Shown here: positions 19,432 to 26,115 of the stretch, piece by piece
Layout of the letters: each line of letters starts with the position of its first letter
How positions within the stretch are numbered: position 1 is the stretch's first letter
From: Persicimonas caeni
Lineage (GTDB): Bacteria; Myxococcota_A; Bradymonadia; Bradymonadales; Bradymonadaceae
DNA: 64,000 nt
NCBI RefSeq assembly: GCF_006517175.1
Contig: NZ_CP041186.1
Coordinates: forward strand, 3,747,074 to 3,811,073
Direction of reading: 5' to 3'
Program-made: the position numbers and the translations under genes
Notes under the pieces: generated by a model
Database searches by the model: none
Told to the model about the DNA's origin: nothing
What the model saw: only the letters and a program-made list of their open reading frames with translations

Positions 19432-20480
19432 CGCTTGCCTCCGTCGCTCGCTTCGCCGTCAATTACTTCAAAGGTGCTGCTGGTCATCGTGCCGCGTACG
19501 CCGAGCTCGTCGAGCTTGTTGTGCGCAGAGTCCTCGAAGAGCGCCTCGGCGCCGATGGTGTCGACTACGCGCTCGAGGCTCGGAAAGTCGAGCGGCTCGG
19601 CGGCGAAGAGTCCGATCACGCGCACCTTGCCCGGCTCGTGGTTGACCCCGAGGCGAATCGACTCGCCGAAGGGCGTGAGCTCGTCGGTGGCGCCCACCTC
19701 GACGGCGCCCATGTCAGCCGGCGTCGGGCCGTACCAGTAGATTCTACCTTTCTGGGAGACGCCAAAAAAGGCTGCGTGGCTAAGCTCGGGTGATGCGTTG
19801 TCGTAGGCGAGCTTGAGCTCGGCGTTCTTCGGGCACGAGAGCAGTCCGAACGGAGCGTCTTTGGTGCCGGTAAACTGCATGCCGTCGGCGGTGCGCTCGG
19901 CGCAGAAGATCTCGATGGCGGGCGTGTCGAAGGGGCCCGTCCTGTCGGTCGTGGCGGCCGAGCGCGGCTGGAACTCGTCGTTGTTCGTGACGACGGCGTT
20001 GTTGTTCTGGCTCTGGTTCTGGTTGAAGGCGTACCAGCTCGCCCCGGCGACGAGGAGTACGGCGGCGGCGAGGCTGAGTTGACGGAGCACCTGCATGCGA
20101 CGCGAGCGCTCGGCGCCCAGGTCGACGACGTCGGCCGAGCTGGCCGAGTCGGTTTGCTCGCTGGCCGATCGCTCCTCGTCGAGCATCTGGTCGAGCGCGC
20201 CCATGAACGACGCCTCGGCAAAGCCGGTCTCGAAGCCGCCGCGGGGCGCCTCTTCGGGCTGGTCCGCCTCATTCGACAGCAGGCGATCGGCCAATAGTCG
20301 ATCGGCCAGCGCCATGCCGTCGTAATGGCGCCGGCAGACCTCGCAGTCGGCCAGATGCCGGTGGACCTGCCAGGCGGGCACCTTCTGAAACGCCTTGTCG
20401 TGGTTCTCCTCGACAAAGAGCGTCTCGAGGGCCTGGCTGACGGCCTCGTGGGATAGGTCGATTTGTGGGTCGTCGTTCAT
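19428..20480 (-). CDS. Membrane-spanning zinc-finger anti-sigma factor
   Basis: 350 residues. The cytoplasmic part (1-130) has the zf-HC2 signature HxxxCxxC (H42, C46, C49) found in zinc-dependent anti-sigma factors. One transmembrane helix follows (about 135-152, LSLAAAVLLVAGASWYAF). The periplasmic part is about 195 residues, starts with a Gln/Asn-rich stretch, and has an unfamiliar beta-rich domain (LKLAYDN, GRIYWYGPT). It overlaps both the sigma gene upstream and the caspase gene downstream by ATGA. It should hold the cognate sigma factor at the membrane until a periplasmic signal or proteolysis releases it. Its pairing with the adjacent sigma is inferred from gene order. Confidence 0.8.
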   Translation of the reverse strand: MNDDPQIDLSHEAVSQALETLFVEENHDKAFQKVPAWQVHRHLADCEVCRRHYDGMALADRLLADRLLSNEADQPEEAPRGGFETGFAEASFMGALDQMLDEERSASEQTDSASSADVVDLGAERSRRMQVLRQLSLAAAVLLVAGASWYAFNQNQSQNNNAVVTNNDEFQPRSAATTDRTGPFDTPAIEIFCAERTADGMQFTGTKDAPFGLLSCPKNAELKLAYDNASPELSHAAFFGVSQKGRIYWYGPTPADMGAVEVGATDELTPFGESIRLGVNHEPGKVRVIGLFAAEPLDFPSLERVVDTIGAEALFEDSAHNKLDELGVRGTMTSSTFEVIDGEASDGGKR

Positions 20481-21190
20481 CCAACCACTCCAAGCGCGAT
20501 AAGCGTGGTCACTGCGCGCATGACGTCTGCCACTTCCAAATTGCCGATGACGCCCTCGCTCTTGAGGTGTCGCAGAAGCCGGGCGCGCAACTCGCGGATG
20601 CGCTTGCGCACGTCGTTTCGGCTCATGCCGAGTTCATCGGCCATCCCCTGCTGGGTCTGCGACCCGAGCAGGTGCTCCTCGAGGATGCGCGAGTCGACGT
20701 CGTCGAGCGCGGCGAGAAACTCGCCCAGCACCACGCCCAGCTGGCTCTGCCAGGCCGACTCTTCCGGGTCTCCCTGCTGGGCTTCATTGCCCGACAGGCG
20801 CCCGAGCACCTCGCGTTCGTCTTCGTCCGCATAGGCCATGTCGCCCAGGTGCACGAAGAGCTGCGACTCGAGTTTTCTGCGCCGGTACCGGTCGATGACC
20901 AAGTTGCGGACGATCGTCAACAGGTACGGGCGAAACTCGCGCGCCGGGTCGTAGGCCTGGCGCGCCTTGTCGCGAAACGTGTGGATGAAGCTCTCTTGGA
21001 TTACTTCCTGGAGCCGAAAGGGCTGGGTGATGCCGCGAAACCGCACCGTCTCGCCCTGGCTCGTGAAGGTAAACCCGCCGCGAAGCATGCGTTCGACGTC
21101 GCTCACATAGTGGCGATACACGTCACCTAGCAGGTCACGATCGCCGCGGCGAAACGCCTCGATATTTTCTTCGCTTTCGAGCAACTCCAT
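20477..21190 (-). CDS. ECF-type RNA polymerase sigma factor
   Basis: 237 residues. A sigma-2 region occurs at about residues 20-105 (QEVIQESFIHTFRDKAR, then YLLTIVRNLVIDRYRRRK). There is no sigma-3. A sigma-4 helix-turn-helix follows at about 170-215 (EEHLLGS, ADELGMSRNDVRKRIRELRARL). The C-terminal ~25 residues form an extra hydrophobic tail (VADVMRAVTTLIALGVVG), which is unusual. It is the first gene of a three-gene overlapping operon with an anti-sigma and a caspase. Such operons are usually autoregulated, but no promoter sequence could be recognised in the repeat-filled 365 bases upstream. Confidence 0.85.
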   Translation of the reverse strand: MELLESEENIEAFRRGDRDLLGDVYRHYVSDVERMLRGGFTFTSQGETVRFRGITQPFRLQEVIQESFIHTFRDKARQAYDPAREFRPYLLTIVRNLVIDRYRRRKLESQLFVHLGDMAYADEDEREVLGRLSGNEAQQGDPEESAWQSQLGVVLGEFLAALDDVDSRILEEHLLGSQTQQGMADELGMSRNDVRKRIRELRARLLRHLKSEGVIGNLEVADVMRAVTTLIALGVVG

Positions 21191-21239
21191 CCTCTGGTGG
21201 GGTACTACGAGTGGGGTGGGGAGAATGGTAAAATTTTTT

Positions 21240-21540
21240 GGGAGGTGGGGTAGGCCTCTCCCTCGATCCCTCTCCTTCCCTTCGCTTCGCTACGGGTGGA
21301 GAGGGGGGCCTCTCCTCGGTCCTCTCCTTCCCTTCGCTTCGCTACGGGCGGAGAGGAAGATGTCGTTCAGTCGATCTCGGTACAAGTTGCGATGTTGCTT
21401 CATCGATCTCTGTACGAGGTGCGCTGTAGCAACATCTTCCTCCCCTGCGCGAAGCGAAGCGTAGCGTAGGGGAGGACCGAGGAGGGGACTCCTCCTCCGC
21501 AAGCAAAGCGAAGTGGAGGAGGACCGAGGAGGAGGACAAC
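21240..21540. repeat. Composite inverted repeat related to the 12-kb repeats
   Basis: The interval 21191-21555 holds no gene. The left part repeats CCTCTCC...CCTTCCCTTCGCTTCGCTACGG units (21250-21365). An inverted counterpart, ACATCTTCCTCCCC...GAAGCGAAGCG...GGGGAGGACCGAGGAGG, lies at 21432-21484, and a further copy runs to about 21540. The ~65-base centre contains two similar ~27-base units beginning CGATCTCGGTAC and CGATCTCTGTAC. It looks like a non-autonomous mobile or REP-type element between the sigma gene's start and the tatC end. Confidence 0.75.
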
Positions 21541-21555
21541 AATGCTCAAACAACC

Positions 21556-22383
21556 TTACTCGCCCAACTCATCCAACTCCTTCATCACCCGCTCCTCCTT
21601 CTCCTTACGTTTGCGCGCAAAGAAGAACGCCACGCCAATCGAGATGAAGTAGAGCACGCACAGGGGCACGGCGAGCAGGACCTGGGTCATCGGGTCGGCG
21701 GGGGTGAGCAAGGCGCCGGCGACGAACGAGCCGATGACGGCGGCGCGCCAGTGGCGCAAGAGCGTGTTATGGTCGATGACGCCCATCGCCGACAGGAACA
21801 TCGACAGGATGGGCAGCTCGAAGACCACGCCGAAGACCAGCAACAGCTTGGTGACCAGCGACAGGTACTCGCTCATCATCAGCTGGGGTGTCGAGCTGAC
21901 CTCGAGGCCGAACATCATCAGGAATTTGAAGCCGTAGGGCAGCACGAAGTAGTAGCAGAAGGCCGCGCCGCCGAAGAAAAAGAGCGTCGCCAAGACCACG
22001 AAGGGGATGGCGATCTTCTTTTCGTGGGAGTACAGCCCCGGCGAGATGAACTTCCAGAGCTGGTAGAGGGTGAACGGGGAGGTGGCAAAAATGCCGCCGA
22101 CCAACGCCGTTTTGAGCATGGCGAAGACCGGCTCGGCCAGGTCTTTGTGGTGGATATTGGACAGTTCGATCTGGCCTTCGGGAGCGGCCATCAAGAGCGG
22201 CTGCTTCAAGAAGGTGAAGATCTGGTCGCGGAAAAACCAGCAGGCGATCACGCCCACGAAGACGGCGATGATCGAGTAGATGAGCCGCGTGCGCAGTTCG
22301 GCCAAGTGCTCGATGATGCTCATGCGAGCTTCGTCGAGGGCTTCTTGGCGCGGCGTCTGTTCGGGTGTGGGATCGGTGGTCAT
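21556..22383 (-). CDS. tatC: Twin-arginine translocase subunit TatC
   Basis: 275 residues from the ATG at 22383. Family signature near the N-terminus: MSIIEHLAELRTRLIYSI, the first transmembrane helix and its conserved Glu-Leu-Arg contact for the twin-arginine signal. Later helices match TatC (SPFTLYQLWKFISPGLYSHEKK, FVLPYGFKFLMMFG, FGVVFELPILSMFL, TPADPMTQVLLAVPLCVLY). The C-terminus is basic (FARKRKEKEERVMKELDEL). TatC recognises folded preproteins bearing the RR signal. It starts seven bases after the tatB stop, so the pair is co-transcribed; a TTG two codons earlier is a weaker start. Confidence 0.95.
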   Translation of the reverse strand: MTTDPTPEQTPRQEALDEARMSIIEHLAELRTRLIYSIIAVFVGVIACWFFRDQIFTFLKQPLLMAAPEGQIELSNIHHKDLAEPVFAMLKTALVGGIFATSPFTLYQLWKFISPGLYSHEKKIAIPFVVLATLFFFGGAAFCYYFVLPYGFKFLMMFGLEVSSTPQLMMSEYLSLVTKLLLVFGVVFELPILSMFLSAMGVIDHNTLLRHWRAAVIGSFVAGALLTPADPMTQVLLAVPLCVLYFISIGVAFFFARKRKEKEERVMKELDELGE

Positions 22384-22390
22384 GTCCAAA

Positions 22391-22804
22391 TCATGCGGAC
22401 CGAGCGGCGGTCAACGTCTCGAAGGTGCAAGCGGTCGATTCGCCGGCGGCCGCCAGTTCCACGGCGTTGGTGTGGGTGGCGCGTCGCGGCGGGTCGATCA
22501 GCACGGGGCGCATCGGCGGCAGCGCGCGTGCGGTCTGCTCGCGCGAGACGGTGCCGGCGACCCCGGGGCTGTTCTCCCCCACCTCTCGGCGCTCCTCGTG
22601 GAGTTGCTTGCGGCGATCTTGGTCGCGGTAGTTTCCGGTCTCCTCGATCATGAACATGTCGCGAAACATATTCGAGGCGCGTCTGGCCTCGCGCACACCC
22701 TTGCCGAGCATGCGGGCCATGTCCGGAATCTTCTCCGGGCCGACCACCACGAGGGCGACCAGCAAGATGAGCAAAATTTCAGCGAGACCAAGACCGGAAA
22801 ACAT
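22391..22804 (-). CDS. tatB: Tat translocase TatA/TatB-family protein
   Basis: 137 residues. N-terminal helix MFSGLGLAEILLILLVALVVVGPEKIPDMARMLG with the GPEKxP hinge, and then the amphipathic helix GKGVREARRASNMFRDMF. The Glu in place of the usual Phe-Gly of TatA, and the Glu-rich C-terminal extension, fit TatB better than TatA. TatB works with TatC as the substrate receptor. No separate TatA is visible in this window, so it must be elsewhere or this protein may serve both roles. It is followed immediately by tatC. Confidence 0.88.
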   Translation of the reverse strand: MFSGLGLAEILLILLVALVVVGPEKIPDMARMLGKGVREARRASNMFRDMFMIEETGNYRDQDRRKQLHEERREVGENSPGVAGTVSREQTARALPPMRPVLIDPPRRATHTNAVELAAAGESTACTFETLTAARSA

Positions 22805-22935
22805 GCGTGTTCACTGCGCGTGAGGCGAATCTGGGCGGCTCACAAGCCGCCTTCGGTGTAACAGAACGATGCCGTGGACGCCACAGCATCTTGCTGGCAA
22901 AAGGCTGATGCTCGCAACAGGCCGATTACTGCAGC

Positions 22936-23487
22936 CTACTGCTTCCACTTGATGCTGCAGCCCATCGACGGATGTTGCTCCTCGTCCGGCGTCTCGCCGG
23001 CGAGCAGGGTGTCGACCGCGGCTTTGAGTTCGCGGCGGCTGACCTGCTCGGGCTCTTTCCAATTATCGTCGAGACGGCCGCGGTAGCGAAGCTTACGGTC
23101 CTCGTCGAAGACGAAGAAATCGGGGGTGCACACCGCTCCGTAACTTCGGGCCACGTCTTGCGTCTCGTCGTAAAGATACGGGAACGGGAAGTTATATTCC
23201 TCGGCGACTTCTTTCATGCGCTCGAAGCCGTCGTCGGGGTAGCGCTCGGCGTCGTTGGAGCTGATCGCCGCAAACGCCACCGATTGGTCGCTCATCTGCT
23301 CGGCCAAGTCGACGAGGCGTCCGCGCACCGCCTTGACGTAGGGGCAGTGGTTGCAGATGAACATCATCACCAGCACGTCGGCGTCGGCAAACGACTCGAG
23401 CGAGTAGCTCTGGCCGTCGGTGGCCGAAAGCTCGAAGTCCGGGGCGTCCATGCCGAGCTGTGCGTCGTGACTCTCTATGAGTGCCAT
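22936..23487 (-). CDS. Thioredoxin-fold redoxin (AhpC/TSA or TlpA-like)
   Basis: 183 residues, no signal peptide. Peroxiredoxin/TlpA fold opening APDFELSATDGQSYSLESF, then CNHCPYV with two Cys (C45 and C48) in CxxC spacing, preceded by VLVMMFI. The motif CNHCPYVKA marks a subgroup of cytoplasmic redoxins of unknown specificity. A later Pro occurs in the usual cis-Pro region (AVCTPDFFVF). The ATG at 23487 has AGGGA about nine bases upstream. It is in the same direction as tatBC but 131 bases upstream of it. Confidence 0.85.
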   Translation of the reverse strand: MALIESHDAQLGMDAPDFELSATDGQSYSLESFADADVLVMMFICNHCPYVKAVRGRLVDLAEQMSDQSVAFAAISSNDAERYPDDGFERMKEVAEEYNFPFPYLYDETQDVARSYGAVCTPDFFVFDEDRKLRYRGRLDDNWKEPEQVSRRELKAAVDTLLAGETPDEEQHPSMGCSIKWKQ

Positions 23488-23559
23488 GGTGTATTTCCCT
23501 GCGGGGTTGAAACTTTGATCGGATGCCTTAGTTTGATGCGCGCTGCGATGCTTTCAATC

Positions 23560-23582
23560 GGAGGCAGCGCTTCAAGCGCTGG
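23560..23582 (-). repeat. REP-like hairpin, copy 3
   Basis: Inverted copy: CCAG + CGCT + TGA + AGCG + CTGCCTCC on the minus strand. It is head-to-head with copy 4, one base apart, so the pair can form either two small stems or one large one. Confidence 0.75.
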
Positions 23583-23583
23583 T

Positions 23584-23606
23584 CCAGACCTAGAAGGTCT
23601 GCCTCC
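23584..23606 (+). repeat. REP-like hairpin, copy 4
   Basis: CCAG + ACCT + AGA + AGGT + CTGCCTCC. The half-stems ACCT and AGGT differ from the other copies yet remain fully complementary. Confidence 0.75.
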
Positions 23607-23644
23607 AAAATGGCAAATCCCAATTCATCAAATGTGAGGAATGT

Positions 23645-24490
23645 ATGACTTCGAACAGCTTTCGTCTAGCCGTCATGCTCGTTTTGGCCGGAGCCATGGT
23701 CGCCACCGGTTGTGAGAAAAAAGAGGACACCGAGCCCAAAGAAGAAGCGGTGGCCGAGCCTGCCGAAGAGACTCCTGAAAAAGAAGCTCCCGAGCCGGGT
23801 GCCAAGGCCGACATGAAGCCGCACAGCTCGGCCGTGCCGGGCACCGAGAACCAGTTGAAGTGGGACCAGGACGTCCCCGAGGTCAGCCTCGAGATCACCA
23901 GCCCCAAAGAGGGCGAGGTGCTCGAGTCGGGTGACAAAGTCGAGACGACTTACTCGGTGACGAACTACCGCACCGGCAAAGAGATCGGCCAGCACATCCA
24001 CGTCATCGTCGACAACGAGCCGTATATCGCTCACTACGAGGCCGACGAGCCGCTGGTCCTCGAAGACCTCGAGCCGGGCACCCACACGCTGCGCGTCTTC
24101 CCGGCGCGCCACTATCACCTGTCGCTCAAAAAAGGCGAGGTGTTCAAAACGCGCACCTTCCACGTCGAGAAAGAGTCGGAAGACTTCGAGTTCGACGCCT
24201 CGAAGCCCTACGTGACCTACAGCCGACCCAAAGGCACCTACGACGTCGAATCTGCCAAAGAGCTGCTTCTGGACTTCTACGTGTCGAATATCGAGCTGGG
24301 TGACGACGCCAAGGTCGTCTACGGCGTCGACGGCAAAGAGACCACGCTCACCGAGTGGAAACCGGTGCTTCTGCCGGCGCTCGAGCCCGGCGAGCACGAG
24401 ATCACGCTCAAGCTGGTCGACGGCGAGGGCAACGTGATCGAGAACGGCGGGTACAACAACACGACGCGGATGATCACCGTGACCGAATAA
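23645..24490 (+). CDS. Lipoprotein of unknown function
   Basis: 281 residues. Lipoprotein signal (VLAGAMVATGC), then an acidic Glu/Pro-rich linker. The mature part has two beta-sandwich-like halves with repeated phrases: EVLESGDKVETTYSVTN, GTHTLRVFPARHYHLS and GEHEITLKLVDGEGN. The second half resembles predicted Ig-like domains in bacterial lipoproteins; His-rich stretches (GQHIHVIV, ARHYHLS) might bind metal, but that is speculative. GAGGA lies five bases before the ATG. No enzyme family was recognised. Confidence 0.75.
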   Translation: MTSNSFRLAVMLVLAGAMVATGCEKKEDTEPKEEAVAEPAEETPEKEAPEPGAKADMKPHSSAVPGTENQLKWDQDVPEVSLEITSPKEGEVLESGDKVETTYSVTNYRTGKEIGQHIHVIVDNEPYIAHYEADEPLVLEDLEPGTHTLRVFPARHYHLSLKKGEVFKTRTFHVEKESEDFEFDASKPYVTYSRPKGTYDVESAKELLLDFYVSNIELGDDAKVVYGVDGKETTLTEWKPVLLPALEPGEHEITLKLVDGEGNVIENGGYNNTTRMITVTE

Positions 24491-24536
24491 CGTCACGCAT
24501 CCCAAAGACGCACGTCGTCGAGGCAATGCACGCAAA

Positions 24537-24575
24537 AAAGCCCCCGCCCGGAAAAACGGGCGGGGGCTTTTTTTG
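24537..24575 (+). terminator. Strong intrinsic terminator
   Basis: GC-rich 12-bp stem (AGCCCCCGCCCG and its complement) with loop GAAAAA, followed by T7 on the plus strand and preceded by A6. It ends the lipoprotein gene and can also work for the minus-strand small gene at 24643-24912. Confidence 0.95.
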
Positions 24576-24642
24576 ATCGTGGTACCCCTTAGGACCCCAC
24601 GGATCGACCCGTCGCTATCAGCGCGGGTGCTCCTTTACGGCA

Positions 24643-24912
24643 TCAGCATGGGTATTTGGTGACGGTCCAGCCTTTGACCTCACTCGCTTCGAGGTCGGTA
24701 TGGTCGATGCGCCAGACGGGCGTGAGCATGAGTTGCTTGTCTTGCTCGCGCTCCTGGATGTCGATGAATAGCTTGGCCTTCGCCTTGTTGTCGAAGACTG
24801 GCCGCGACTCGGCGCGCTCGGGGTTGAGCGACTTGAGCCGTGGCAGAACCGACTGGAGTCCCGGGTGCGGGCTGCGAAGTTTGTCCGATTCACTCTGTTG
24901 CTGGCGCTTCAT
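24643..24912 (-). CDS. Small hypothetical protein
   Basis: 89 residues from the ATG at 24912, chosen for the GGAGGGG eight bases before it. The sequence is hydrophilic and contains an LFIDIQEREQDKQL segment and a final KGWTVTKYPC; there is no signal peptide or transmembrane helix. Composition is less GC-rich than the neighbours. It is followed by the 24537-24575 terminator, which supports transcription on the minus strand. No family was recognised, so this call rests on the start site and terminator. Confidence 0.5.
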   Translation of the reverse strand: MKRQQQSESDKLRSPHPGLQSVLPRLKSLNPERAESRPVFDNKAKAKLFIDIQEREQDKQLMLTPVWRIDHTDLEASEVKGWTVTKYPC

Positions 24913-25036
24913 AGATACGTCCCCTCCCTGCAATAGCAGTGCAAGTCTGTCTGGAAGTGACATGCAGAACTGACGGTCATCCACGAAGTTGAGCACGCGC
25001 AGGGGCGAGTCCAGCGCAGGGGCCGGTTCGGCGCGG

Positions 25037-26044
25037 TCACAACACCAACTTGCCCAGGCGCTCGTACAGATCGATGCCGGCCTCCAGGCTGTCGAGCTCG
25101 ATGTGCTCGTGGTCGGAGTGGGCGACCTCGATGTCGCCGGGGCCGACCAGCCAGATGGGGCCCAGCGGGCCGAGATACGTCGCGTCGGTGTTGAACGGCA
25201 CGGTGCACGTGTCGACGTCGGCGGGCGGATCGAAGAAGACCGGGTCGTTGTAGACCACGTTCGTGACCTGGCCGTACGGTTCGACGAGCTCTTCGACCTT
25301 GGCTAAGAGCGCCTCGGTGTCGCTGACCGTGCGAAAGAGCGCCTGGGCCTCGGCCGACGGGGCGAAGACGTTGGCGGCCACGCCCCCTTCGACCGTGCCG
25401 ATATTGAGCGTGGTCGGTCCGAGAGTGTCGTCTTCGGGCCAGTCGTGCGAGCGCAGCGCCTCGATGGCGTCCAAGAGCTTGTGCACCGCCGAGGTGCCGC
25501 GAGCGGGGTAGGCAGAGTGGCCGGCGACGCCGTCGGTCTCGAGGCGCATCTTGAGCATGCCCTTTTGAGCGGCGACGACGCGATTGCGTGTCGGCTCGCA
25601 CAGGATGATGCGCTCGGGTGAAAGCTCCAGGTCGGCGGCGACCTTCGCGCCGACATGGTCGACCTCCTCGCCGACGACGAACAAGTAGCCGAAATCCTCG
25701 TAGCCCTCATCGAGCAGGCGCTGGCCGGCGTAGGCCATGGCGACGATGCCACCTTTCGTGTCGCACGCGCCGCGCCCGTAGATCGTGTCGCCCTCGCGGC
25801 GCGGGCCGAAGAACGGTGGCACCGTGTCGACGTGGGTCGAGTAGATGAGCTTGGGGTTGTCGGTGCGGGTGACGAGCAGGTTCCAGCGGTCCTCGGCGAC
25901 CGGCTGGCGGGTGCAGTCGAAGCCCAGATCCCCAAAATATGCTTCGAGCGCGGCCAAAAAGGCGGCTTCGCGCCCGGAGGTCGAGTCGACGCGCAGCCAC
26001 GTCTCCAGAAGCGCTGCAGGATTGCTAGTTTTCTTAGTTTTCAT
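25037..26044 (-). CDS. M20-family zinc metallopeptidase/deacylase (ArgE/DapE-like)
   Basis: 335 residues, cytoplasmic. It has the M20 active-site motifs in order: YSTHVDTVPP (zinc His and catalytic Asp), GRGACDTKGG (bridging Asp), GEEVDHVG (general-base Glu and metal Glu), CEPTRN, the dimerisation-domain GVAGHSAYP, and the final HSDHEHIE (zinc His). The family includes acetylornithine deacetylase (ArgE) and lysine-biosynthesis hydrolases; the length and ThrHisValAspThr motif suit this ArgE/DapE/LysK group. No arginine or lysine genes are adjacent, so the substrate is open. It is divergent from the kinase gene, separated by 71 bases. Confidence 0.85.
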   Translation of the reverse strand: MKTKKTSNPAALLETWLRVDSTSGREAAFLAALEAYFGDLGFDCTRQPVAEDRWNLLVTRTDNPKLIYSTHVDTVPPFFGPRREGDTIYGRGACDTKGGIVAMAYAGQRLLDEGYEDFGYLFVVGEEVDHVGAKVAADLELSPERIILCEPTRNRVVAAQKGMLKMRLETDGVAGHSAYPARGTSAVHKLLDAIEALRSHDWPEDDTLGPTTLNIGTVEGGVAANVFAPSAEAQALFRTVSDTEALLAKVEELVEPYGQVTNVVYNDPVFFDPPADVDTCTVPFNTDATYLGPLGPIWLVGPGDIEVAHSDHEHIELDSLEAGIDLYERLGKLVL

Positions 26045-26115
26045 GTTTTTAAAGTGTCTTAAAATAATCTATATTTAATGGGCGTGCGACTGACTCCGTA
26101 AACGAGCGCCGTTCC

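Noticed and set aside
22834-22851. Stem GGCGGCT/AGCCGCC upstream of tatB
   Set aside because: Too short and without a T-run; there is not enough support to call a terminator or attenuator.
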